DNA from: Candidatus Caccousia avistercoris
GTDB lineage: Bacteria; Bacillota; Clostridia; Oscillospirales; Acutalibacteraceae
Direction: 5' to 3'
Assembly: GCA_018715025.1 (NCBI GenBank)
Contig: DVMK01000210.1
Span: 1 to 11,614, forward strand
DNA length: 11,614 nt
Below, piece after piece: positions 5,778 through 11,614 of this stretch. Both the position numbers and the translations under genes were made by a program. The number at the start of each line of letters is the position of its first letter. The first letter of the stretch is position 1. The notes below the pieces were generated by a model. The model was not told the origin of the DNA and did no database searches. It saw only the letters and a list, made by a program, of their open reading frames with translations.

Positions 5778-5820
5778 AAACGCTTTCCTGGGCAGCGCCC
5801 GCAGGAAAGCGTTTTCTTTT
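5778..5820 (+). terminator. Second terminator between the T-box and trpB
   Basis: AAACGCTTTCCTG (5778-5790) pairs perfectly with CAGGAAAGCGTTT (5802-5814). The loop can add GGC/GCC pairs, and the stem is followed by a T-rich run TTTTCTTTT (5812-5820). It starts only two bases after the T run of the T-box terminator. A typical T-box gene has a single terminator here, so an antiterminated transcript would still meet this hairpin. Confidence 0.8.
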
Positions 5821-5903
5821 ATGCCGCACAAGAGCCGGGCGGCGCGGGGACAGGATAAAAAAGAGCGGAATTCATTGCCGCTGCCAGAAAGGAAGGAACC
5901 AGC

Positions 5904-7094
5904 ATGACAAACCCAAACGGACGCTTCGGCGTTCACGGCGGCCAGTATATTCCCGAAACGCTTATGAACGCGGTCATTGAACTGGAGGAGGCGTACCAAC
6001 GCTATAAAGACGACCCTGAATTTAACCGGGAGCTTACCACCCTGCTGAACGAATACGCCGGCAGGCCGTCCCGGCTGTATTACGCGGAAAAAATGACAAG
6101 GGACCTGGGCGGGGCGAAAATCTACCTGAAGCGGGAGGATTTGAACCACACCGGCGCGCACAAGATCAACAACGTGCTGGGGCAGGCGCTTCTGGCCAAA
6201 CGAATGGGGAAAACCCGCCTCATTGCGGAAACGGGGGCCGGCCAGCACGGAGTGGCGGCCGCCACAGCCGCCGCCCTGATGGACATGGAGTGCGTGGTCT
6301 ATATGGGTGAGGAGGACACCGTACGCCAGGCGCTGAACGTGTACCGCATGCGCCTGCTGGGCGCCCAGGTTGTGCCGGTGAAAACGGGCACGGCCACCCT
6401 GAAGGACGCGGTCTCTGAGGCCATGCGGGAATGGGCCTCCCGCATCCATGACACCCATTACTGCGTGGGGTCGGTGATGGGCCCCCACCCCTTCCCCACC
6501 ATTGTGCGGGACTTCCAGGCGGTGATTTCAAAGGAAATCAAGGAACAGCTGCTGGAAAAGGAGGGCAGGCTGCCCGACGCGGTGCTGGCCTGCGTGGGCG
6601 GCGGCTCCAACGCCATTGGAAGCTTTTACCATTTTATTGAGGACCAGAGCGTCAGGCTCATCGGCTGCGAGGCGGCCGGCCGGGGCGTGGAAACCTTTGA
6701 AACGGCGGCTACCATCTCTACCGGAAGGCTTGGCATTTTCCACGGGATGAAGTCTTATTTCTGCCAGGACGAGTACGGACAAATCGCCCCGGTGTACTCC
6801 ATTTCCGCCGGGCTTGACTACCCGGGCATAGGCCCCGAGCACGCTTACCTGCACGACACCGGAAGGGCCGAATATGTTCCCGTAACTGACGAGGAGGCGG
6901 TGTCCGCCTTCGAGTACCTGGCCAGAACCGAGGGCATCATCCCTGCCATTGAATCGGCGCATGCCGTAGCATACGCCAGGAAGCTGGCCCCCGCCATGGG
7001 GAAGGACCAGATTCTGGTCATCACCATATCCGGCAGAGGCGACAAGGACTGCGCCGCCATTGCCCGCTACAGAGGGGAGGATCTCCATGAGTAA
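5904..7094 (+). CDS. trpB: Tryptophan synthase beta chain
   Basis: 396 residues, the length of the classical TrpB1 form. It joins indole and L-serine to L-tryptophan using pyridoxal phosphate. Key residues are in place and nearly in E. coli numbering: Lys87 (HTGAHKIN) for the Schiff base, Glu109 (AETGAGQHG) for acid-base catalysis, the phosphate cradle Gly232-Gly-Gly-Ser-Asn236, and Ser376 (SGRGDKD) near the cofactor ring. The N-terminal GRFGVHGGQYIPETLM and the motifs GPHPFPTIVRDFQ and SISAGLDYPGIGPEHAYL are typical. The ATG at 5904 has AAGGAAGGAA a few bases upstream. It is the first gene after the tryptophan T-box, so expression should rise when charged tRNA-Trp falls. It overlaps trpA by eight bases. 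No trpE, G, D, C or F is present on either side. Nothing suggests loss of activity. Confidence 0.97.
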   Translation: MTNPNGRFGVHGGQYIPETLMNAVIELEEAYQRYKDDPEFNRELTTLLNEYAGRPSRLYYAEKMTRDLGGAKIYLKREDLNHTGAHKINNVLGQALLAKRMGKTRLIAETGAGQHGVAAATAAALMDMECVVYMGEEDTVRQALNVYRMRLLGAQVVPVKTGTATLKDAVSEAMREWASRIHDTHYCVGSVMGPHPFPTIVRDFQAVISKEIKEQLLEKEGRLPDAVLACVGGGSNAIGSFYHFIEDQSVRLIGCEAAGRGVETFETAATISTGRLGIFHGMKSYFCQDEYGQIAPVYSISAGLDYPGIGPEHAYLHDTGRAEYVPVTDEEAVSAFEYLARTEGIIPAIESAHAVAYARKLAPAMGKDQILVITISGRGDKDCAAIARYRGEDLHE

Positions 7095-7860
7095 GATCAA
7101 AAGCGCCTTTGAACAGGGGAAGGCCCTGGCTGTTTTTCTCACCTGCGGCGACCCGGATTTGGAAACCACCGCCGCCGCTGTGCGTGCGGCCGCGGAAAAC
7201 GGGGCCGATTTGATTATTCTGGGGATTCCCTTTTCCGACCCCACCGCGGAGGGGCCCGTCATCCAGGCCTCGAACATGCGGGCGCTGGGCGGCGGCGTAA
7301 CCACCGACAAGATTTTCTCCTTTGTGAAGGAGCTTCGCCGCGGCGTAAAAATCCCCCTGGCGTTCATGACCTACGCCAACGTGGTGTTCTCGTACGGGGC
7401 GGAACGGTTCCTTTCCCAGTGTGAGGAGGCGGAGGTGGACGGGCTTATCCTGCCCGACGTGCCCCTGGAGGAAAAAGAGGATTTCCTGCCCTTCTGCCGC
7501 AGCCACGGGGTGGATCTGGTTTCTCTGGCGGCGCCCGCCCCGGAAAAGCGGCTGGCCAGAATTGCGGCCGGGGCGGAAGGGTTCCTGTACATCGTCCCCG
7601 GCCCGGAGACAGAGGAAGCGGGGGACGCCTTTTTCGCCGGGCTGGCCTCCATGGTGGAAACCATCCGGCAGAACAGCCCCATCCCCTGCGCCGTGTGCTC
7701 TCACCTCTCCGACCCGGAGCAGGCGGGGAAAATTGCCCGGCTTGCCGGCGGGGTCATTGCGGCCTCTGCCGCCGTAACGCTTTTGGAAAAATACGGGAAG
7801 GATGCTCCCCGGCAGATCGGCGAATATGTGAAGGCCGTAAAAGAGGCCATCGCTCAGTAA
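7087..7860 (+). CDS. trpA: Tryptophan synthase alpha chain homologue, probably catalytically inactive
   Basis: 257 residues, full family length, intact frame, ATG at 7087 six bases after GGGGAGG and inside the trpB end. The TIM-barrel scaffold is plain: FLTCGDPDLETT, GIPFSDPTAEGPVIQASN, MTYANVVFSYG, GLILPDVPLEEKEDF. A normal TrpA cleaves indole-glycerol phosphate to indole. Here the catalytic Glu (E. coli Glu49 in ELGIPFSDP) is Ile44 (ATT at 7216-7218), and Asp60 is Glu55, a change I believe occurs in active clostridial TrpA. Loop 6, normally GVTG after the SxxY-region tyrosine, reads E174-T-E176-E177, putting acids where Thr183 and phosphate-binding Gly184 sit. GFG (211-213) is Cys204-Ser-His206, and Gly234 is Ala226. 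All these changes align without gaps to the normal family as I recall it. The surfaces that touch TrpB (PFSDP, LPDVP) remain. Inference: a pseudoenzyme kept as structural or allosteric partner of TrpB. Confidence 0.9.
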   Translation: MSKIKSAFEQGKALAVFLTCGDPDLETTAAAVRAAAENGADLIILGIPFSDPTAEGPVIQASNMRALGGGVTTDKIFSFVKELRRGVKIPLAFMTYANVVFSYGAERFLSQCEEAEVDGLILPDVPLEEKEDFLPFCRSHGVDLVSLAAPAPEKRLARIAAGAEGFLYIVPGPETEEAGDAFFAGLASMVETIRQNSPIPCAVCSHLSDPEQAGKIARLAGGVIAASAAVTLLEKYGKDAPRQIGEYVKAVKEAIAQ

Positions 7861-7865
7861 AAGCC

Positions 7866-7893
7866 AAAGCCCCCGGCGCCGGGGGCTCTTTCT
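7866..7893. terminator. Bidirectional terminator between convergent trpA and gatB
   Basis: The palindrome AGCCCCCG (7868-7875), loop GCGC, CGGGGGCT (7880-7887) is followed on the plus strand by CTTTCT. It is flanked on the left by AAA, so both strands have a stem with a short pyrimidine-rich tail. It sits within 30 bases of both stop codons. Confidence 0.8.
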
Positions 7894-9340
7894 ATGCTTC
7901 TTCCTCCTCCGGGGAATCCAGAAGCTCCTGCAGAAGCGCCTTGGCCAGAGCCGGGTCGGCGCGGCCCCGGGTCTTGCGCATAAGCTGCCCGGCCAGCGCC
8001 TGCAGGGCTGCCTTCTTCCCCGCCCGGTAATCTGACGCGGCCTTGGGCTGCTCCCGCAGCGCCTGCCTGGCCAGGGGCAGAAGGCTTTCCCGGTCGCGCA
8101 GCTGGCCCAGGCCCAGCTCTTCCACCAAAGCCCGGGGGTCCTGATCCTGCCGCCACAGCATGCCCACCAGCGCTTTGGCCGTGCTGCTGTTGACGGCGCC
8201 CTCCCCCAGCAGATCCGCCAGGACGGCCAGGCGATCGGGGGAAAAGGGGACGGACTCCTCCGGGCTGGGGAGAAGGCGCAGCACCTCCCCGGCCGCCAGG
8301 TTGGCGGCCAGGCGGGGGAAGCGGGTTCCGGCAGCCGCCTGCTCAAACCAGGCGGCCAGCTCCGGGGCGGCGGTAAGGGCGGCGGCGCTTTCCGGGGGAA
8401 GGCCATACTCCCGGCCATAGCGGGCCCGGCGCTCCTCCGCCGTCTCCGGAAGCTCCCGCCGCCATCGCTCCCATTCCTCCTGGGAAACCAGCACAGGGGG
8501 CAGATCCGGCTCCGGAAAAAAGCGGTAGTCCGCCAGGGTTTCCTTCCGCCGCATGGGCAGGGTTTTCCCGCTGGCTTCGTCAAAGCGCCGCGTTTCCTGC
8601 ACCACGGCCCCGCCCTGCTCCAGCAGCTCCATCTGCCGCCGGGCCTCGTACCGGGCGGCCTTCGCCACAAACTGGAAGCTGTTCAGGTTTTTCAGTTCGG
8701 TGCGCACGCCCAGCCGGGCCTCCCCCTTTTTCCGCACGGAAAGGTTCACGTCGCACCGGAGGGAGCCCTCGTTCATTTTACAGTCGGAAAGACCCGCAAA
8801 GCGGATCATCTCCCGCAGCTTCTGCAGGTAAGCGGCCGCCTCCTGTCCGGAGCGGAAATCCGGCTCTGTGACAATCTCAATCAGGGGGACGCCGCACCGG
8901 TTGCAGTCCACCAGCGTTTCCCCCTCCCGGTGCAGCAGCTTGCCCGCGTCCTCCTCCAGGTGAACCCGCTGGACGCGGATCCGCTTTTTCCCCGTCTCCG
9001 TCTCGATCTCCACCCAGCCGTCCCGGCACAAAGGCAGGCCGTACTGGGAGATCTGGTAGGCCTTGGGCAAATCCGGATAAAAATAGTTTTTCCGATCCAT
9101 CTGAGAAACAAGCGCCGTCTGGCAGTGGAGCAGCATTCCCGCCTTGACGGCATATTCCACCGCCTTCCGGTTCAGCACCGGAAGGGCCCCCGGCATGCCG
9201 GTGCACACCGGGCAGCACTGGGTATTGGGCGCCGCCCCGTAAGCGGTGGAGCAGGAGCAGAAGATTTTTGTCTCTGTTTTCAATTCAATGTGGGTTTCCA
9301 GGCCGATGACCACCTCATATTTTTCCAGCAGGGAATTCAC
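7892..9340 (-). CDS. gatB: Asp-tRNA(Asn)/Glu-tRNA(Gln) amidotransferase subunit B
   Basis: 482 residues, normal length. GatB binds the mischarged Glu-tRNA(Gln) (or Asp-tRNA(Asn)), activates the acyl group with ATP and passes it to ammonia delivered from GatA. The N-terminus YEVVIGLETHIELKT is diagnostic. It is followed by the zinc-site cysteines Cys28, Cys30, Cys43 and Cys46 (FCSCS, QCCPVCTG), the catalytic cradle segments DRKNYFYPDLPKAYQISQY, HLEEDAGKL, VDCNRCGVPLIEIVTEPD, MNEGSLRCDVNLSVR and ELKNLNSF, and ADYRFFPEPDLPP. The rest (about 290-482) is the helical and YqeY-like tail that contacts tRNA. The start is GTG at 9340, overlapping the gatA stop by four bases (GTGA), which suggests coupled translation. 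It is the last gene of gatCAB. Confidence 0.97.
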   Translation of the reverse strand: MNSLLEKYEVVIGLETHIELKTETKIFCSCSTAYGAAPNTQCCPVCTGMPGALPVLNRKAVEYAVKAGMLLHCQTALVSQMDRKNYFYPDLPKAYQISQYGLPLCRDGWVEIETETGKKRIRVQRVHLEEDAGKLLHREGETLVDCNRCGVPLIEIVTEPDFRSGQEAAAYLQKLREMIRFAGLSDCKMNEGSLRCDVNLSVRKKGEARLGVRTELKNLNSFQFVAKAARYEARRQMELLEQGGAVVQETRRFDEASGKTLPMRRKETLADYRFFPEPDLPPVLVSQEEWERWRRELPETAEERRARYGREYGLPPESAAALTAAPELAAWFEQAAAGTRFPRLAANLAAGEVLRLLPSPEESVPFSPDRLAVLADLLGEGAVNSSTAKALVGMLWRQDQDPRALVEELGLGQLRDRESLLPLARQALREQPKAASDYRAGKKAALQALAGQLMRKTRGRADPALAKALLQELLDSPEEEEA

Positions 9341-10776
9341 AGTCCCGCCCCCTTCCCCGCTTCCTCCAGGGCGAACGCCGCCTGCAGAAGGAGCTTTTCC
9401 TCAAACGCCCGGCCTATGAGCTGCACCCCCACCGGCAGGCCCTCCCCGTCTGTCCCGAAGGGGAGTGAAAGGGCGGGCAGCCCGGCCATGCTGGCCGGGA
9501 CGGTGAACAGATCCGCCTGGTAGGCGCTGGCCGGGGGAAGGCTTCTTCCCCGCTGCCAGGGGCCCTCTGGCGAGGTGGGGGTCAGCAGCAGGCCGCAGCG
9601 CCCCAGCGCCCCGGCCAGGCCGGCGGCCGCGGCCTGCCTGACGCGCTGCGCTCTGGCATAGTAGGCCTCGAACCGTTCCTTGGTGAGGACGAAGGTGCCC
9701 AACAGGATCCGCCGCTTTACCTCGCGGCCGAAGCCCTCGCTCCGGCTGCGCCGCATCAGCTCCTGCCAGCTGCCGGCCCCCTGGGCGCGCCGTCCATAGC
9801 GCACCCCGTCGTACCGGGCCAGGTTGGAAGAAGCCTCTGCGCTGGAAAGCACGTAATAAGCGGGAAGCATGTCCTTCCAGAAGGGAAGGGAGATTTCCTC
9901 CACCCGGGCGCCCAGCTGTTCCAGCGCCCGGGCCGCCTCCAGCGTACACCGGCGGGCATCGGGCCCGGCCAGCTCCAGCGCCTCCCGGGGCAGAGCGGCC
10001 CGCAGCCCGGCCGCTCCCTTTTCCAGGTCCTGCAAACAATCCTCCACCGGCGCGGGGGAGGAGGTGGCGTCCCGCGGGTCGCGCCCGGCAATCTCCTGGT
10101 ACACCGCCGCGCATCCCCGCACGTCCCGGGCCAGGGGGCCGATCTGATCCAGGGAGGAGGCGAAGGCCACCAGCCCGTACCGGGACACCCTTCCGTAGGT
10201 GGGCTTCAGGCCCGTCACGCCGCAGAAGGCGGCCGGCTGGCGCACGGAACCGCCGGTGTCGCTGCCCAGGGCGAACAGCACCTCACCGGCGGCCACGGCG
10301 GCGGCCGCCCCGCCGGAGCTTCCCCCCGGCACCCTGGCTTCGTCCCAGGGGTTGGCCGTGCCGCCGAAGGCAGAGCACTGGGTGCTGTTCCCCATGCCGA
10401 ACTCGTCCATATTCAGCTTCCCCAGCAGGACGGACTGGGAAAGCCGTTCGGCCGCCGCCGCGCTGTACGGGGGGACAAAGCTTTCCAGCATGTGGGAGGC
10501 GCAGGTGGTGCGAATTCCCCTTGTACAAATATTGTCCTTTAATCCAAATGGGATTCCGGCCAGCGGCGAAAGCGGTTCCCCGGCGGCCCGCCTAGCGTCC
10601 ACCCAGTCCGCCTGGGCCAGGGCCTCCTCCTCTGTTACGGTGAGGAAGGCGTGAAGGCCCGGTTCCCGCCGTTCCACCTCCCGCAGGCAGGCGAGGGCCG
10701 CCTCCCGGGCGGAAACGGCGCGGGTTTTCAGGGCCCGAGAAAGGCCAACGACCCCCAAAGCGGCAAGCTCATGCAT
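9337..10776 (-). CDS. gatA: Asp-tRNA(Asn)/Glu-tRNA(Gln) amidotransferase subunit A (glutaminase)
   Basis: 479 residues from ATG 10776, with GGAGGG seven bases upstream; the frame is open a further 42 codons but that part overlaps gatC and is not family-like. It is an amidase-signature enzyme that releases ammonia from glutamine for GatB. The catalytic Ser-cisSer-Lys set is visible: Lys80 in GIPFGLKDNI, the serine pair 153-154 in PGGSSGGAAAA, and nucleophile Ser177 in GSDTGGSVRQPAAFCG. KLNMDEFGMGNST and KPTYGRVSRYGLVAFASSLDQIGP are further family hallmarks, and the C-terminus ends LPVGVQLIGRAFEEKLLLQAA as expected. It overlaps gatC by eight bases at its start and gatB by four at its end. Several segments are alanine- and arginine-rich compared with AT-rich relatives, consistent with the high GC. 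Confidence 0.97.
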   Translation of the reverse strand: MHELAALGVVGLSRALKTRAVSAREAALACLREVERREPGLHAFLTVTEEEALAQADWVDARRAAGEPLSPLAGIPFGLKDNICTRGIRTTCASHMLESFVPPYSAAAAERLSQSVLLGKLNMDEFGMGNSTQCSAFGGTANPWDEARVPGGSSGGAAAAVAAGEVLFALGSDTGGSVRQPAAFCGVTGLKPTYGRVSRYGLVAFASSLDQIGPLARDVRGCAAVYQEIAGRDPRDATSSPAPVEDCLQDLEKGAAGLRAALPREALELAGPDARRCTLEAARALEQLGARVEEISLPFWKDMLPAYYVLSSAEASSNLARYDGVRYGRRAQGAGSWQELMRRSRSEGFGREVKRRILLGTFVLTKERFEAYYARAQRVRQAAAAGLAGALGRCGLLLTPTSPEGPWQRGRSLPPASAYQADLFTVPASMAGLPALSLPFGTDGEGLPVGVQLIGRAFEEKLLLQAAFALEEAGKGAGL

Positions 10777-11047
10777 CGTCCCGCCCTCCCACCGCTCTGG
10801 GCAGGACGAAAAAGCCGTCCCGCGTCTGAGGCGCGTTTTGCAGAAGCTCCTCCCGTGGAAGGGAGGGGGCGGGGGAATCCTCCCGCAGCGGCGATGGGGC
10901 AACGGCCGTCCTCTGCACCGGCTCCGGCTCCTTCATCTGGGCGGCGAACTGCAGGATTCCGGCAAAGTCCCGGGCCAGGCCTTCCGCCTCTTCCGGGGAA
11001 AGGCTCAGCTGGGCCAGGCCGGCGATTTGCTCTACAGAAAATTCCAC
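10769..11047 (-). CDS. gatC: Asp-tRNA(Asn)/Glu-tRNA(Gln) amidotransferase subunit C
   Basis: 92 residues from a GTG at 11047, nine bases after GGGAG; the frame remains open upstream into repeat DNA that has no family similarity, so the GTG start is preferred. GatC is the small belt that wraps GatA and GatB. The family pattern is present: VEQIAGLAQLSLSPEEAE near the start, the helix FAGILQFAAQM, then LREDSPAPSLPREELLQNAP and DGFFVLPRAV at the end. It is the first gene of gatC-gatA-gatB; the only clear promoter found is about 530 bases upstream at the window edge. Confidence 0.95.
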   Translation of the reverse strand: MEFSVEQIAGLAQLSLSPEEAEGLARDFAGILQFAAQMKEPEPVQRTAVAPSPLREDSPAPSLPREELLQNAPQTRDGFFVLPRAVGGRDDA

Positions 11048-11074
11048 GCTTTCTTGCTCCCTTCTCAAAAATCC

Positions 11075-11122
11075 CCCCACCTCCGGTGGGGACTTCGCGC
11101 ACCTCCGGTGGGGACTTCGCGC
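11075..11122. repeat. Tandem 22-bp repeats with hairpin, just upstream of gatC
   Basis: The unit ACCTCCGGTGGGG followed by ACTTCGCGC occurs twice without a gap (11079-11100, 11101-11122) and identically. The first copy, with preceding Cs, forms the hairpin CCCCACC (11075-11081)/GGTGGGG (11085-11091). The 3' half (GGACTTCGCGC) recurs at about 11439-11449, linking it to the larger repeat family. A further perfect hairpin GGCCGCG/CGCGGCC lies at 11126-11142. Confidence 0.85.
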
Positions 11123-11180
11123 ACTGGCCGCGTCCCGCGGCCTTGGGCGTGGTGCGGCACGCTGGCGCCGCGCCCGCGGT

Positions 11181-11378
11181 TTCGCCACGGTGCTATACAT
11201 TTTCTTAGCTGCTCCGCGAGGCCTGCGGAGAGGACTTCTGCGCGCCTCCGGCGGGCAAATCACGTACTGTGTGTTTCACCCCGGGAAAAGCAGTGCTGCG
11301 CGAAGGGTTCTTTTGCGGGGACGCTACCCCGCAAAAGAATGCTTCGACGCGTGGCGCGGCAAAGCCGCGCCACACTGC
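11181..11378. repeat. Structured intergenic repeat, copy 1
   Basis: It starts TTCGCCACGGTGCT, shares AGCTGCTCCGCGAGGCCTGCG with copy 2, and contains a 108-bp core at 11271-11378 that matches copy 2 at 107 of 108 positions. The core holds a 13-bp perfect hairpin TTCTTTTGCGGGG (11308-11320)/CCCCGCAAAAGAA (11327-11339) and a 10-bp perfect hairpin GTGGCGCGGC (11351-11360)/GCCGCGCCAC (11364-11373). They are joined by outer stems GCAGT/ACTGC (11290-11294/11374-11378) and GCG-CGAAG/CTTCG-A-CGC (11298-11305/11342-11350). It is 23 bp longer than copy 2 between the left part and the core. Open frames through it on the minus strand are repeat artefacts in my view. No transposase, CRISPR spacers or rRNA/tRNA similarity is visible. 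Confidence 0.9.
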
Positions 11379-11387
11379 CCGCCTGTT

Positions 11388-11562
11388 TTCGCCACGGTGC
11401 TGCACAGCTTCTCAGCTGCTCCGCGAGGCCTGCGATGAGGACTTCGCGCGCTGCGTGTTTCACCACGGGAAAAGCAGTGCTGCGCGAAGGGTTCTTTTGC
11501 GGGGACGCTACCCCGCAAAAGAATGCTTCGACGCGTGGCGCGGCAAAGCCGCGCCACACTGC
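11388..11562. repeat. Structured intergenic repeat, copy 2
   Basis: This is the direct repeat of copy 1. The core is 11455-11562, displaced by 184 bases, with one difference (CACCAC for CACCCC). Every paired position of the three-way-junction fold is retained because the folded part (11474-11562) is identical to 11290-11378. The left part (11388 onward) is more divergent, about 50 aligned bases with several substitutions. The differing spacing of left part and core between copies points to assembly from separate modules. Confidence 0.9.
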
Positions 11563-11577
11563 AGCCTTTCTTCGGCT

Positions 11578-11606
11578 ATTATACCACACCTGCGGCGGGC
11601 AGTCAC
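11578..11606 (-). promoter_or_regulatory. Promoter reading leftward through the repeats toward gatC
   Basis: On the minus strand GTGACT (11606-11601), a 17-bp spacer and a perfect TATAAT (11583-11578) preceded by TG (extended -10). The start would be near 11571, just before copy 2. No terminator with a T tract is evident between here and gatC, so it probably drives gatCAB with a leader of about 525 bases containing both repeat copies. A separate short repeat-derived RNA is the alternative. Confidence 0.65.
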
Positions 11607-11614
11607 CTTTCCCC

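Noticed and set aside
7087..7860. trpA as a decayed pseudogene by frameshift
   Set aside because: The frame is intact over the full family length and aligns without gaps in the altered segments. Substitutions are concentrated at active-site positions, unlike random decay.
7021..8670. A 549-codon open frame on the minus strand spanning the trpA antisense and part of gatB
   Set aside because: It is a GC-rich shadow frame: Arg/Pro/Gly-rich, overlapping two well-identified genes, with no family character or ribosome site.
11271..11562. CRISPR array
   Set aside because: Only two copies of 108 bp, separated by related repeat sequence rather than unique spacers of constant length, and no cas genes.
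11205..11589. Minus-strand open frames encoding repeated peptides such as RATRRSILLRG
   Set aside because: They arise from the duplicated structured repeat. The peptide repeats because the DNA repeats, and palindromic DNA explains the sequence better than a protein.

Overview
The window looks like a chromosomal segment of a GC-rich Gram-positive anaerobe of the Clostridia, plausibly a gut Oscillospirales/Ruminococcaceae-type species. The reasons are the gatCAB operon, a tryptophan T-box, a cytidylate-kinase-like protein of a type common in Clostridia, an AraC/GyrI-like regulator, a short DtxR-type regulator and strong Shine-Dalgarno sites. The taxonomic placement is an inference from gene content, not a database match.

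Layout from left to right. (1) 1-989: the 3' part of a MATE exporter gene fused in frame to a minimal nucleotidyltransferase domain. (2) 1035-2465: a divergent pair, a DtxR/MntR-type metalloregulator (minus, TTG start) and an AraC-type regulator (plus), with an operator-like inverted repeat between them. (3) 2506-2685: tRNA-Leu(UAA) with its own promoter and terminator, followed by about 545 bases without an intact gene (further terminator-like hairpins and a probable gene remnant). (4) 3115-4585: a minus-strand two-gene operon, inositol-monophosphatase family then Nudix hydrolase, coupled by a GTGA overlap. (5) 4681-5402: a cytidylate-kinase-like gene with a clear promoter. (6) 5430-7890: a tryptophan T-box leader (specifier UGG) controlling trpB and trpA, with a second terminator between the T-box and trpB. 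(7) 7868-11606: convergent gatC-gatA-gatB on the minus strand, preceded by a 0.5-kb stretch of structured intergenic repeats and a strong promoter at the window edge.

The main discovery candidate is the trp module. TrpB has every catalytic residue I can check. The TrpA homologue is full-length but lacks the catalytic Glu (Ile44 at the E49 position), has acidic residues in loop 6 where the family binds phosphate, and has lost the GFG and one Gly of the phosphate-binding sites. The scaffold and the PFSDP and LPDVP segments remain. No other trp gene is adjacent. The simplest reading is a Trp-starvation-induced TrpB that uses free indole, with TrpA kept as a non-catalytic partner. Other items worth attention are the MATE-nucleotidyltransferase fusion and an 89-nt element in two identical copies that can fold into a three-way junction upstream of gatC.
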